In this document: positions 7,186 through 15,574 of the stretch, piece by piece
How positions within the stretch are numbered: the stretch's first letter is position 1
Layout of the letters: the number at the start of each line of letters is the position of its first letter
Source: Acidimicrobiales bacterium
GTDB lineage: Bacteria > Actinomycetota > Acidimicrobiia > Acidimicrobiales > MedAcidi-G1
DNA: 63,381 bases
Assembly (NCBI GenBank): GCA_029577135.1
Contig: JARQPW010000013.1
Span: 1-63,381, forward strand
Reading direction: 5' to 3'
Made by a program: the position numbers and the translations under genes
Notes under the pieces: model-generated
What the model was told of the DNA's origin: nothing
What the model saw: only the letters and a program-made list of their open reading frames with translations
The model's database searches: none

Positions 7186-8562
7186 TCAGCCCGGGGAGTC
7201 AGTCGTCCGTTCCCGGCGTCGGTCGACGAGTGCATCGACCGCCACGGCGGCCAGGACGACGATGACGACCTCGGCACTGACCCGGTAGCGCGTGGTTCCC
7301 ATGGTGAGGGCGGCGACGAGGGTGGCGATGGCCGGCCAGGCGAGCAGGGGGAGGAGCGGGCGTCGTCGACGTCGCAACAGGAACGCCCCGACGATCGCGG
7401 CCGGCACCAACATGGCGTACTGGACGAGGCCGATGGCCGAGGCCCGGAAGTGCCGTCCCTCGACGAGGACGTCGGCGCGCAACTGCTCGATCGGATCATG
7501 GATCGCCCAGAGGCGGGCGATCCGCCGGGGAACGACATGCCCGATCAGGCGGCCCTTGTGGGCGGAGGCGTAGTCGAGGCCGCGCTGCCTCCAGGCGGCG
7601 TCGCGCTCGGATTCATCGAGGGTTCCGCCGTCGTCTCCGAGTGGTTGGGGAAGCACACAGAGGTGCTCCCAGTACCCCACCTTGTTGCCGTAGTAGGTGG
7701 CGTCGCAGTTGGTTTGGGCGAGGAGCACACCGGACCCGTTGGAGAGGAACACCGGTTCCTCGAATCGGGACAGGTTGCGGAGCAGCCAGGGGGACATGAC
7801 GAGGAGGGCGACGATCCCGACGGCGGCGACCCTGCGGAGGCGCTCGACGGGTGGACGTCCCCGATCGACCACCATGGGGAACACTGCAAAGGGCAGGAAC
7901 AGGATCAGTTCAACCCGGGTCAGGGCAGCCAGTCCGGCGAGGAGGCCGAAGAGGACCACCGGCCGGGTCCCGTCGTCCTCCCGCAGGCGAAGCGCCACAA
8001 GGGTGCTGGCGGCGACGAGAGCCACCACAAGGCCCTCGGACATGATCGATCCGTCGTTCAACCACAGGAATGCGTAGCCGGCAGCGAATGCCCCGGCGAG
8101 GAGGCCGCACCGTTCACCGCCGACCTCCCGGCCCAGGAGGCCCAGGAGGACGATCCCGGCCACTCCGACGCAGGCCGAGACCAACTGGTGTCCGAGCACG
8201 CTGGTGATCCCGAGGAGCGACGAAAGGCCGAGGATCAGCACCCAGAGTGGGGGGTGGCCTGCGGTGGGTTCGACGTGCCCGACGGGGAGGGCGGTGTTGG
8301 CGGTCGCGGTGATGAGGGAGGGGTCGTCGACGAAGAGGTACTCCTGGGCGCCGCCGTGCAGGTACCGGTAGGGCTCGGTGAAGCCCATTCCGTCGGCAAG
8401 GAGGTTGGCGGCCTCGTGGTAGTAGCCGGCGTCACCGGTGAGCGTCGCCCCCCGGGTCACGAGGAGCACATAGAGCAGCCGAAGCGTCAGGCCGGCGAGA
8501 GCGATCAGGCAGAGCCGACGGGCGAAGGGCGTCGTGGGGACGAGGGAGGACGAGCCGGCCAT
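7186..8562 (-). CDS. GT39-like membrane glycosyltransferase, copy 2
   Basis: 458 residues, same length and architecture as the 4895-6274 protein: N-terminal helix, external loop with TLTGDAGYYHEAANL, the PTAGHPPLW motif, about ten helices and a basic C-terminus. The two probably arose by duplication and now differ through most of the sequence, so they may recognise different acceptors. It lies 18 bases downstream of the FAD-dependent oxidoreductase on the same strand and is presumably co-transcribed with it. Confidence 0.75.
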   Translation of the reverse strand: MAGSSSLVPTTPFARRLCLIALAGLTLRLLYVLLVTRGATLTGDAGYYHEAANLLADGMGFTEPYRYLHGGAQEYLFVDDPSLITATANTALPVGHVEPTAGHPPLWVLILGLSSLLGITSVLGHQLVSACVGVAGIVLLGLLGREVGGERCGLLAGAFAAGYAFLWLNDGSIMSEGLVVALVAASTLVALRLREDDGTRPVVLFGLLAGLAALTRVELILFLPFAVFPMVVDRGRPPVERLRRVAAVGIVALLVMSPWLLRNLSRFEEPVFLSNGSGVLLAQTNCDATYYGNKVGYWEHLCVLPQPLGDDGGTLDESERDAAWRQRGLDYASAHKGRLIGHVVPRRIARLWAIHDPIEQLRADVLVEGRHFRASAIGLVQYAMLVPAAIVGAFLLRRRRRPLLPLLAWPAIATLVAALTMGTTRYRVSAEVVIVVLAAVAVDALVDRRRERTTDSPG

Positions 8563-8580
8563 CGGGAGTCGGCTCCGGGG

Positions 8581-10047
8581 TCAACCGGAGGCGGCGGGCC
8601 TCCGTGGTCGGATTTCTTCGTGGTAGTCCTCCTCCACGTTGACCTGCCACACGTCGTGGTCGGCGCCCTGGATGTTCTCGACCACGAGCATGGCGGTCAG
8701 CATCGAATGGTCCTGGTTGTTGTAGCGGTGCATCCCGTTGCGCCCCACGGGGTGGACGTTGGGCGTGTTCGCTTCCAGCCAGGAGCGCAGGACCGCCACG
8801 TGGGCCTTGTAGTCGCCGTCGTACATCGGGTATGCCTTCGGCATCCGGACGACGTAGCCCGCTTCGATCCGGGAGGCCTCGAGGAGGCCGAGTCGGGCCA
8901 TCTCGCGGCTGCCCTTGGCGATGAGGTCGGTGTCGTCGGCATTCCAGAGGTCGTCGCCCTCGTTGACGAAGTACTCCAGCCCGAGACAGGTCCGCCCGTC
9001 CTTGACGAGGTACGGCGACCAGCGGCCGAAGTTCTGGACCCGGCCGACGTCGACGTCGGGGGCGTGGATGTAGATCCAGTTGTCGGGGAAGCCGTCCTCC
9101 TCGGGAACTACCAGGGCCACGGTGATGAAGTCGCGGAAGCGGAGCCCGTCTGCGGCGGCGTCCACCTCGTCTGGAACGGGCGGGTGCATGGCCCGCAGGA
9201 GGTGGGAAATCGGCATGGAGGAGATGACGTGGTCGGCGGGCAGCGTGAGCTCACCGTCGGGGCTCTCTGCGACCACGGTGTGTGCCCGCCCGCCCGAATG
9301 CTCGATGCGCGTCACCCGGTGTTCGAGGCGGACGTCGCCACCCTGTGCCAGGACCTTCTCGTGGCAGCGCTCCCACATCATCCCGGGCCCGTACCGGGGG
9401 TACTCGAATTCCTCGATGAGGCTGGTGATGTCCTTCTGGTTGCGGCGGGGCAGCAGCGAGTTGAGCACGGCGCGGAAGAGGGAGAGGTTTTTGATGCGCT
9501 GTGCCGCCCAGTCGGCCCGGAGTTGGTCGCCGGGCACGCCCCAGACCTTCTCGGTGTAGGTCTTGAAGAAGGTGCGGTACAGCCTCCATCCGAAACGGCT
9601 GGCGGTCCAGCCCTCGAAGGTGCTCTGGTCGGCGGGTGGGCGGATCCGCACCCAGACGTAAGAGAGCACGCATCGCACGGCCTCGACCACGCCCAGGTTC
9701 CGCAGGGCATTTCCCGCACGCAGTGGGTAGTCGTAGAAGCGTCCCTGGTAGAAGATGCGGCTCATGCGGGGGCGGACGAGGAAGTCGTCGTCGTCGAGGA
9801 TCTCGTGCCAGAGGTCGGAGACGACGCGGACTTTCGTGAAGAAGCGATGGCCGCCGATGTCGAAGCGCCAGCCGTCGCGGACCACGGTCCTGCTGATGCC
9901 GCCCACGATGTCGTCGGCCTCGAGGACCGTCGCCGCTCGGCCGGATTTCCCCAACTGGTAGGCGGCCGTGAGGCCGGCCGGGCCGGCGCCTATGATCACG
10001 GTCCGCTCGCCGTCGGGGTCACGGTGGGGGGGCTCGGCAGGGTTCAT
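8581..10047 (-). CDS. FAD/NAD(P)-dependent oxidoreductase of the amine-oxidase/UDP-galactopyranose mutase-like group
   Basis: 488 residues. The dinucleotide-binding motif IIGAGPAGLTAAYQLG starts near residue 19, followed by the acidic end of strand 2 (VLEADD) and GGHRFFTK, common to protoporphyrinogen-oxidase-like and mutase-like proteins of polysaccharide clusters. The C-terminal half has MPKAYPMYDGDYKAH and a GRNGMHRYNNQDHSM motif. Enzymes of this group in exopolysaccharide loci use FAD to remodel sugars or lipids; the substrate here is not known. It is the first gene of the leftward cluster and diverges from the GT39 gene at 10150. Confidence 0.75.
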   Translation of the reverse strand: MNPAEPPHRDPDGERTVIIGAGPAGLTAAYQLGKSGRAATVLEADDIVGGISRTVVRDGWRFDIGGHRFFTKVRVVSDLWHEILDDDDFLVRPRMSRIFYQGRFYDYPLRAGNALRNLGVVEAVRCVLSYVWVRIRPPADQSTFEGWTASRFGWRLYRTFFKTYTEKVWGVPGDQLRADWAAQRIKNLSLFRAVLNSLLPRRNQKDITSLIEEFEYPRYGPGMMWERCHEKVLAQGGDVRLEHRVTRIEHSGGRAHTVVAESPDGELTLPADHVISSMPISHLLRAMHPPVPDEVDAAADGLRFRDFITVALVVPEEDGFPDNWIYIHAPDVDVGRVQNFGRWSPYLVKDGRTCLGLEYFVNEGDDLWNADDTDLIAKGSREMARLGLLEASRIEAGYVVRMPKAYPMYDGDYKAHVAVLRSWLEANTPNVHPVGRNGMHRYNNQDHSMLTAMLVVENIQGADHDVWQVNVEEDYHEEIRPRRPAASG

Positions 10048-10135
10048 GGGGTGCGTCTGGCTGTCGGTCGGGGGTGGAAACCGGCCCGGCCTTGGTGTTC
10101 CCGCGCAGCATACCCACCGGCCTCTGGGCGGCCGG

Positions 10136-10141
10136 TACCAT
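10136..10141 (+). promoter_or_regulatory. -10 hexamer TACCAT, leaderless GT39 promoter
   Basis: TACCAT, eight bases, GTG 10150. Favors GTG 10150 over ATG 10195. Confidence 0.45.
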
Positions 10142-10149
10142 CACGGGTC

Positions 10150-11694
10150 GTGACCGCGTCGTCCTCCACGTCCTCCACGGGGGCCGCCCGTCCGATGGAG
10201 GTTCTCCGCTCGCCGGTCGGGATCGTCGCCGTGGTGGCGCTGGTCGTCGGGATCCTCCTGCGGTTCGTCGCCGATTCCCCGCTCTGGCTGGACGAGGCGC
10301 AGTCGGTCGCCCTGGCCGATCAGGGACTGGGAGGGCTCGTCGACGCCCTCCGCCACGATGGGCACCCGCCGCTCTTCTACCTGCTGCTCTCCGCGTGGAC
10401 GGCCGTGGCGGGGGACTCCGCGTTCGCGGTGAGGGCCCTGTCGGGCGTGCTGGGGGTGCTGGCCCTCGCGCTCGTCGTGGCAGTCGCACGACGACATGTG
10501 GAGGATCGGACCTCGATCCTGGTGCTCGGCGTCCTGGCCTCGAGCCCGTTCGCCATCCGGTACGCCACCGAGGCGCGGATGTACGCCCTGTTGGTCGTGC
10601 TCCTCCTGGTCGGCCACCTCGCGGTCGAGGCGGCGTGGCGTCGACCGAACCCACCACGCCTTGCAGGAGTCGCCGTGGTGGTGGCGTTGCTGCTCTACAC
10701 GCACTACTGGTCCCTCTTCCTCGTCGCCGTCCTCCTCGGCGGACTCCTCGTCGCCACCATCACGCGGCGGGTGGAGGTCGCCCCGAGGCTCCTCGTGGGC
10801 GTGACCGCCGGTGCCGTGGCCTTCGTACCCTGGCTTCCCGTCTTCTGGTACCAGTTGGCCCACACGGGGACGCCGTGGTCCCCCGGGCCGCGGCCGACGG
10901 TCGTCGCAGCGCTAGCCCTCGAGGCCTTCGGAGGCGGACGGGGCTCCGAGGCGCTCCTCGTGGCCGTGGTCCTCTCCGTGCTGGTGGTCCTCGGACTCGG
11001 AACCCGGGGCGCCCGCTCGGAGTTGGGCCCGACCGACCTGCCCTGGTTGTGGATCGCCGTCGGCGTGGGCTTCGCCACGATGCTCCTCGGTGCCGGCGTC
11101 AGCCTCGTCACGCAGACGGCCTTCCAGGGGAGGTACGGGGTGTTCTGCTTCGTGCCGGTGGTGTTGGCGGCCGGGGTGGGACTGGCCCGCCTGCCGCGAA
11201 CGGCGACTGCCCTGGCGCTCGTGCTCCTCGTCGGCCTGTCGTGGATCTCGGTCGCACGCGAACTGAGTCGGGACCGGACCCAGGTCGGCGTGGCTGCGGA
11301 GGTGGTCGCCGCCGAGGGGAGTGACGGCGACCTGGTGGTCTTCTGTCCCGACCAGTTGGCTCCAGCCGGACACTTCCTGCTCGCCGACCGCTTCACGACC
11401 ATCGCCTACCCGGCCCTGGACGACGGGAAGAGCGTCGACTGGGTCGACTATGCCGATCGCAACCGGTCCGCCGATCCCGTTGCGGCCGCCGATGCCATCG
11501 TGGCCAACGCGGGGGGATCGCGGGCCGTCTGGATGATCTGGATCGACGGCTACCGCAACTACGGTCGTCAGTGCGGGCGCCTCCACGGTGAGTTGAGTGC
11601 CCGACTGGGTGCTTCCCGCCACCTGGTCGCCGCCGACGGCGACGGGTACTACAACGCCGCCAACCTGAACGCCTTCGGGACGCCTCCTTCGTGA
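10150..11694 (+). CDS. GT39-like membrane glycosyltransferase (mannosyltransferase type)
   Basis: 514 residues from GTG 10150 (499 from ATG 10195). The first external loop has the GT39 acidic motif (SPLWLDEAQS) and HDGHPPLFYLLL. About nine to ten hydrophobic helices follow, then a soluble C-terminal domain of about 110 residues ending near YYNAANLNAFG. Such proteins move a sugar from polyprenyl phosphate to an external acceptor. The open frame extends uninterrupted to 6268, but that part is antisense to three genes and is a codon-bias artefact. The stop overlaps the next gene by four bases. Confidence 0.75.
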   Translation: MTASSSTSSTGAARPMEVLRSPVGIVAVVALVVGILLRFVADSPLWLDEAQSVALADQGLGGLVDALRHDGHPPLFYLLLSAWTAVAGDSAFAVRALSGVLGVLALALVVAVARRHVEDRTSILVLGVLASSPFAIRYATEARMYALLVVLLLVGHLAVEAAWRRPNPPRLAGVAVVVALLLYTHYWSLFLVAVLLGGLLVATITRRVEVAPRLLVGVTAGAVAFVPWLPVFWYQLAHTGTPWSPGPRPTVVAALALEAFGGGRGSEALLVAVVLSVLVVLGLGTRGARSELGPTDLPWLWIAVGVGFATMLLGAGVSLVTQTAFQGRYGVFCFVPVVLAAGVGLARLPRTATALALVLLVGLSWISVARELSRDRTQVGVAAEVVAAEGSDGDLVVFCPDQLAPAGHFLLADRFTTIAYPALDDGKSVDWVDYADRNRSADPVAAADAIVANAGGSRAVWMIWIDGYRNYGRQCGRLHGELSARLGASRHLVAADGDGYYNAANLNAFGTPPS

Positions 11695-12794
11695 CCGACA
11701 CCTTCCGGAGGGACCTCGTCGCCGTCCTCCCGGCCTGGATCGTCGCCCGCCTCCTGGTGGCCGCAACGATGATCGGCGTCCGCCTCTACGTCGACCACCT
11801 GCACGACGGGGACCGGCCCCTCCAGGTCGGCCAGGGACTGCTCGCCTGGGACGGTGCCTGGTACCGCTCGCTCGTCGAGTCGGGCTATCCGGGCCCCACG
11901 TCGGAGGGCGTCCGCTTCTTTCCGGGCTTCGTTCTCCTCGGCCGCCTCTTCGATGTCGTACTTCCCGGGGGAGCAGGACCGGCGCTGCTCCTCATCGCCA
12001 ATGTCGCGGCCCTTGCGGCCATGGCCCTCCTCCTGCGCCTGGTCCGCGAGGTGACGGGCGACAGCGGTCTCGCCGGCCGGGCCGTGTGGCTGACGGCCTG
12101 CTTCCCACCCGCCTTCGTGCTGGTCTGGGCGTACGCCGAGGCGCTGTTCCTCCTGCTGGCGGTGGCCACCTTCCTCGCACTGGCCAGGCGGCACTGGTGG
12201 TGTGCGGCCGGACTCGCAACGGCTGCCGCACTGACCCGGCCGACGGGGGCGCTCCTGGCGGTGGCGGCCCTGGTGGCGGTCTGGCCGGGCTGGCGCTCCG
12301 CACCGCCGGGGGAGCGGATCGCACGGACGGCGGCGGTGACGGGTGGCCCCGTCGGATTCGGGGCCTTCGTGTGGTGGGCGTCGGCCCTCGTCGACGAGCC
12401 CTTCGCCCCGCTCGTCGTGCAACGTGACCTCCGGGGTGATCCCGTCGACCCCCTGCGCAGGCTCATTGCCGGGCTCGGCGAGCTGTTCGGGCCGGATGCG
12501 CTCGGGGACGGCCTGCACATCCCGTTCGCCGTGGGCTTCGTCGTCCTCGTCGTCGTGGCGTTTCGCCGGATGCCCCTCGGGTACGCAGCCTTCGCCGCTG
12601 CCTGCCTGGTGGTCGCCTTGGCGGCCGACAACCTCAACAGCCTCGAGCGCTATGCACTGAACGGCTTCCCGATTGTCGTGGCCCTGGCGGTGTTGGCCGA
12701 TGCCGGTCGCCTCCGACGCCTCGTGCCGGTCGTCTCCGCAGTGGGAATGGTGGCCCTGACGGCGCTGGCGGTGATGGGCGAGTACGTGCCCTGA
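11691..12794 (+). CDS. PIG-V-like integral membrane mannosyltransferase
   Basis: 367 residues, about nine hydrophobic helices. The loop after the first helix carries QGLLAWDGAWYRSLVESGYP; the WDGxWY block is characteristic of PIG-V/GPI-mannosyltransferase II relatives in actinobacteria. A FFPGFVLLGRL and an ALTRPTG motif also fit. It likely uses polyprenyl-phospho-mannose outside the membrane to build an envelope glycan (inference from family). GTG 11691 overlaps the stop of the GT39 gene (GTGA), so the pair is coupled. Confidence 0.75.
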   Translation: MTDTFRRDLVAVLPAWIVARLLVAATMIGVRLYVDHLHDGDRPLQVGQGLLAWDGAWYRSLVESGYPGPTSEGVRFFPGFVLLGRLFDVVLPGGAGPALLLIANVAALAAMALLLRLVREVTGDSGLAGRAVWLTACFPPAFVLVWAYAEALFLLLAVATFLALARRHWWCAAGLATAAALTRPTGALLAVAALVAVWPGWRSAPPGERIARTAAVTGGPVGFGAFVWWASALVDEPFAPLVVQRDLRGDPVDPLRRLIAGLGELFGPDALGDGLHIPFAVGFVVLVVVAFRRMPLGYAAFAAACLVVALAADNLNSLERYALNGFPIVVALAVLADAGRLRRLVPVVSAVGMVALTALAVMGEYVP

Positions 12795-13599
12795 ACACGC
12801 CCATCTCGAAGGTCCAGCCGAGAAGGGGCCCGAAAAAGGAAATTGGCCCCGAGTAGCCTCCCGGCGAACCGGTCAACTCCTCGGAGCCAAATCCTCGTCC
12901 CATTTCCACCCTCCGGTCCGTCCCGTCAGACGATCCGGACTCGGGGTGCCTCCCGGGGGCTGCACCCTGACCCGATTTCCGGACGACCCGTCGGTCCCCG
13001 AACCCGAGCCCAACTCGACCACTGATCCCCGGCGGGATCCGGCACTCCCTCTCCTTCCGGCACCCGACGGCACCCGAAGGACCAGGAGTGCCCGGCACAC
13101 CGTCCCCGTTCCACACCCTTTCTGCCTCCGCCGCCCGTCGGCGGCGGCGCAACCGGATGCGACCCGGGCCCGGCTGGTGTTTCGTCCGATCGACTCCGGA
13201 TCGGCCCTTGAGCCGTTCCGAACCCTTCCGGCCTCGACACCTCCGTGCCTGCGGCCGACCTGCTGTTCCCCGAGGGGACCAGCGTGGTCTTGGTCCTCCC
13301 CGAACTCGCCTCGGGGGCTTCACCAGGCTCTCGACGCTCCTCCTCCGGTCCGAGCCCGAAAGCTCCTTCCTTCGGTGGTTCGTCGGTCCGTCCGGATCCG
13401 ATTCCCCTTGCCGTGTTCGGCGTGGGAGCATCTTGGCGGGCACCGGGGCACCGGTCAACCCCGGAGGGCGAAATCCCCAAGATCCGGAGGGATTTCCCCA
13501 AGATCCGGTGAATCGTGCACAGGCCGTCCACAGGAACGAGCCGGTTGCACCCCGAATTCGGTGCCCGGAGGCCGGATCGGGGCGTTGGGAGTCGTGGGC
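12795..13599. other. 805-base gap without a credible gene, C-rich on + strand
   Basis: No frame here resembles a known protein and the several overlapping open frames all look like chance. The + strand is clearly richer in C than in G (for example 12961-13020). Near the left end GGGGCC (12825-12830) and GGCCCC (12845-12850) can pair across an A-rich loop, a possible terminator for the PIG-V gene. TAGCCT at 12854-12859 resembles the local -10 box but no start codon follows. A tandem repeat lies at 13461-13508 and GTGCACAGG-CC-GTCCACAGG at 13515-13534. A structured RNA is possible; none of the families I know was recognised. Confidence 0.5.
13461..13508. repeat. Imperfect 21/23-base tandem repeat with nested inverted repeat
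   Basis: CCGGAGGG-(CGAAA)-TCCCCAAGAT is followed directly by CCGGAGGG-(ATT)-TCCCCAAGAT and then CCGG. The block CCCCAAGATCCGG recurs at 13475-13487 and 13496-13508, exactly 21 bases apart (two helical turns). Across the first copy GAAATCCC (13470-13477) pairs perfectly with GGGATTTC (13489-13496). This could be a protein-binding site or a hairpin. Confidence 0.7.
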
Positions 13600-14016
13600 T
13601 CAGGTGCCGAGGACGGCGCCGGCGAGAAGCGCCCCGAGGGCCGTCAGGCCGGCGACGGCGCCGGACGAGGCACGAACCGCCACCGACGACGCTGTGCCGT
13701 GGATCCCCGCAGCGGCCCCCGAGGCCCCGACCAGGAGGAGCTTGACGAGCATGGTGACGTGGTATCCGTTGCCCCTGTCGGCGAGGTCGACGACCGCCAG
13801 GCCCCAGATCCAGGTGACGACGGCGAGCCCGAAGCAGGCCCAGGCGACCTGACCGAATCGGGCCGCCGCCAGGCGGGGTGCCTCGGGGGAGACCTTCCGC
13901 AGGACCGGGACGAGGGCCATCATGACGATCTGGCCGCCGACCCAGCCACAGACACCGAGCAGGTGCAGGAAGACGCGGACGGCGTCGAGGTCGAGGCGGG
14001 TGGCGGCGTCGGGCAC
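13600..14016 (-). CDS. CopD-like small membrane protein
   Basis: 138 residues with four hydrophobic helices. The first helix VRVFLHLLGVCGWVGGQIVM keeps the His and GWVGGQ pattern of CopD/DUF2269-like membrane proteins. Helices two to four follow (WACFGLAVVTWIWG, VTMLVKLLLVGASG, LTALGALLAGAVL). The family has been linked to copper or heme-associated membrane functions, but single small members are poorly characterised. It sits alone between the repeat-bearing gap and the glycerophosphodiesterase gene, whose stop is 64 bases away on the same strand. Confidence 0.6.
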   Translation of the reverse strand: MPDAATRLDLDAVRVFLHLLGVCGWVGGQIVMMALVPVLRKVSPEAPRLAAARFGQVAWACFGLAVVTWIWGLAVVDLADRGNGYHVTMLVKLLLVGASGAAAGIHGTASSVAVRASSGAVAGLTALGALLAGAVLGT

Positions 14017-14080
14017 CGCCCAAAGGCAGCGGCGTGTGGACGCTCTCGACGGGCCTTGGCGAGGGAGATTCGCCGGACGA

Positions 14081-14854
14081 TCAGGCCCAGAGCCCCCGTT
14101 CGACCAGGACCTCCCGGAGGATGCTCGGCCGATCCGTCATGATGCCGTCCACTCCGAGGTCGACCAGGCGGTGCATCTCCACGGGGTCGTTGACGGTCCA
14201 GACATGTACCTGGAGCCCCCGGTCGTGTGCCGCCGAGACGAACCTTTGGTCGACGAGGCGGATGCCGTTCGACCGGACCGGGACCTGCATGCAGTGCCAG
14301 GGTGGCTGTCGCATCGGCAGCCCGAGGGAGGCGACCCGGAATACGGCGATGGAACGAGGGCCGGCGGAAGTGCACAGCCCGGGCCCGAGGAGGCCCCGGA
14401 GGCGCTCGAGGCGGCGGTCGGAGAACGCTCCGAGGCAGACCCGGTCGAGGGCCCCGAACTCGTCCAGGATGCGGGCCAGGGCGGGAACGACGGCGTCACC
14501 CTTGGGGTCGATGTTGATCCGGGCGTCCGGAAACGATTCGAGCAGGTCGGAGAGGGTGGGGATCGGCTCCGTGCAGGCGATCCGTGCGGCGGACACCTCC
14601 TCCCAGGAGAGGTCGGCGAGGCGTCCCGTGCTGTCGGTCACCCGGTCGAGGACGTCGTCGTGGAATGCCACGACGACCCCGTCGGAGGTCAGGTGGACGT
14701 CGGTCTCGAGGTACCGGTAGCCGAGGTCGGTGGCGTGCCGGAATGCGGCGAGCGAGTTCTCGGGGACCTCCTCGGCTCCACCGCGGTGGGCGAAGGCGAG
14801 CACGCCGGGATGGTCGAGAAACGGGTGCCGGGACTCGAACGCACGCAGATGCAC
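14081..14854 (-). CDS. Glycerophosphodiester phosphodiesterase, copy 1
   Basis: 257 residues. The GDPD signature is complete: FAHRGGAEEVPENSLAAF near residue 20, the metal-binding YLETDVHLTSDG, and the catalytic His in VVAFHDDVLDRV. Later, INIDPKGDAV and the C-terminal VHVWTVNDPVEMHRLVDLGV-type block support it. The family hydrolyses glycerophosphodiesters to glycerol 3-phosphate and an alcohol. There is no signal peptide, so it should be cytoplasmic. GTG 14854 follows TAGCGT by six bases. A second, more divergent copy lies at 50521. Confidence 0.88.
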   Translation of the reverse strand: MHLRAFESRHPFLDHPGVLAFAHRGGAEEVPENSLAAFRHATDLGYRYLETDVHLTSDGVVVAFHDDVLDRVTDSTGRLADLSWEEVSAARIACTEPIPTLSDLLESFPDARINIDPKGDAVVPALARILDEFGALDRVCLGAFSDRRLERLRGLLGPGLCTSAGPRSIAVFRVASLGLPMRQPPWHCMQVPVRSNGIRLVDQRFVSAAHDRGLQVHVWTVNDPVEMHRLVDLGVDGIMTDRPSILREVLVERGLWA

Positions 14855-14860
14855 GGGCCA

Positions 14861-14866
14861 ACGCTA
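14861..14866 (-). promoter_or_regulatory. -10 hexamer TAGCGT, leaderless GDPD promoter
   Basis: TAGCGT, six bases, GTG 14854. Divergent from TACCGT at 14891. Confidence 0.5.
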
Positions 14867-14890
14867 CCGAGTGGTCCCGGGGGGACCGGG

Positions 14891-14896
14891 TACCGT
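14891..14896 (+). promoter_or_regulatory. -10 hexamer TACCGT of the flavin reductase gene
   Basis: TACCGT about 55 bases before GTG 14952, which is preceded by a purine-rich ribosome binding site. This would be an ordinary leadered transcript. Confidence 0.35.
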
Positions 14897-14908
14897 GCGG
14901 CCAGGGAG

Positions 14909-14937
14909 CAGGAGCCAGAGAGCCAGGAGCCAGAGAG
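14909..14937 (+). repeat. Duplicated 14-mer in the flavin reductase leader
   Basis: CAGGAGCCAGAGAG occurs at 14909-14922 and 14924-14937. The second copy runs into GAGAGGAGAG, the likely ribosome binding site of GTG 14952. Confidence 0.75.
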
Positions 14938-14951
14938 GAGAGCGCAGCGCC

Positions 14952-15518
14952 GTGATCGACCGGGAGCTCAAGCGGTGCCTCGGCCAGATGATGAAGGGCG
15001 TCCAGGTGGTCGCCGCGGCTCACGATGGCACCACCCGTGCCTACTGCTCCCACTGGGTGTGCCAGGTGTCGTTCCAGGAACCGATCCTCCTCGCCTCGGT
15101 CTCCCCGAAGCACGACACGCATCCCCTGATCGAGGCCTCCGGACGCTTCGCCGTCTCGATCCTCGCCGGCGACCAGATCGATGCCGGCCAGTACTTCAGC
15201 TACCCGGGGCGCAAGTTCCGGTACATCGCCGAGGAATGGCTGGAGGACGTCGACGGCTGGCCCGTGGTCCCTGATGCCGTCTCCTGGTTGGGCTGCCAGG
15301 TCCAGGACACGATCGCGGGGAGGTACGACCACGACCTCTTCTTCGCCCGCGTGGTGGCCTACGGCGAAGGACGCCTGGGTGAGCCACCACTGCTCTACTC
15401 CAGCCGGTTGGGGTGGCGCGTGACGGGCGACCCGGCTCGGAAGAAGGGCGATTCCGTCAGGGATCGACTCCTGGCCCGCCTCGGGGAGGCCGGGTTCGGG
15501 GACGCGGAAGATGCCTGA
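14952..15518 (+). CDS. Flavin reductase-like domain protein
   Basis: 188 residues from GTG 14952. The N-terminal block LKRCLGQMMKGVQVVAAAHDG and AYCSHWVCQVSFQEPILLAS match the flavin reductase-like split-barrel, in which FMN binds near the conserved Ser/Thr and Pro. GRFAVSILAGDQ and a later CQVQDTIAGRYDHDLFFARV also fit. Such proteins reduce flavin with NAD(P)H or serve as FMN-binding oxidoreductases. Longer in-frame openings to 14730 cover the GDPD promoter and are rejected. The GAGAGGAGAG before GTG 14952 decides the start. Confidence 0.78.
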   Translation: MIDRELKRCLGQMMKGVQVVAAAHDGTTRAYCSHWVCQVSFQEPILLASVSPKHDTHPLIEASGRFAVSILAGDQIDAGQYFSYPGRKFRYIAEEWLEDVDGWPVVPDAVSWLGCQVQDTIAGRYDHDLFFARVVAYGEGRLGEPPLLYSSRLGWRVTGDPARKKGDSVRDRLLARLGEAGFGDAEDA

Positions 15519-15562
15519 CGAGCACTTGCGGATCGAGCCAACGGGCACTTCGGACGCGCCGG

Positions 15563-15568
15563 TAGCGT
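15563..15568 (+). promoter_or_regulatory. -10 hexamer TAGCGT, leaderless pyk promoter
   Basis: TAGCGT, six bases, ATG 15575. Confidence 0.55.
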
Positions 15569-15574
15569 GGCGCC

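Noticed and set aside
6268-11694. An uninterrupted + strand open frame of 1808 codons
   Set aside because: Only 10150-11694 encodes a recognisable protein. The rest is antisense to the deacetylase, GT39 and FAD genes and follows from GC-rich third positions, which remove stop codons on the other strand.
13510-13535. DnaA boxes and a replication origin
   Set aside because: The two sites match the actinobacterial box TTGTCCACA at only 6-7 of 9 bases. No dnaA, dnaN or gyrase gene is nearby.
12946-14142. A 398-codon frame across the repeat-bearing gap
   Set aside because: The translation is Pro/Arg/Ser-rich without domain pattern and runs into the antisense of the CopD-like gene; other frames are similarly open.
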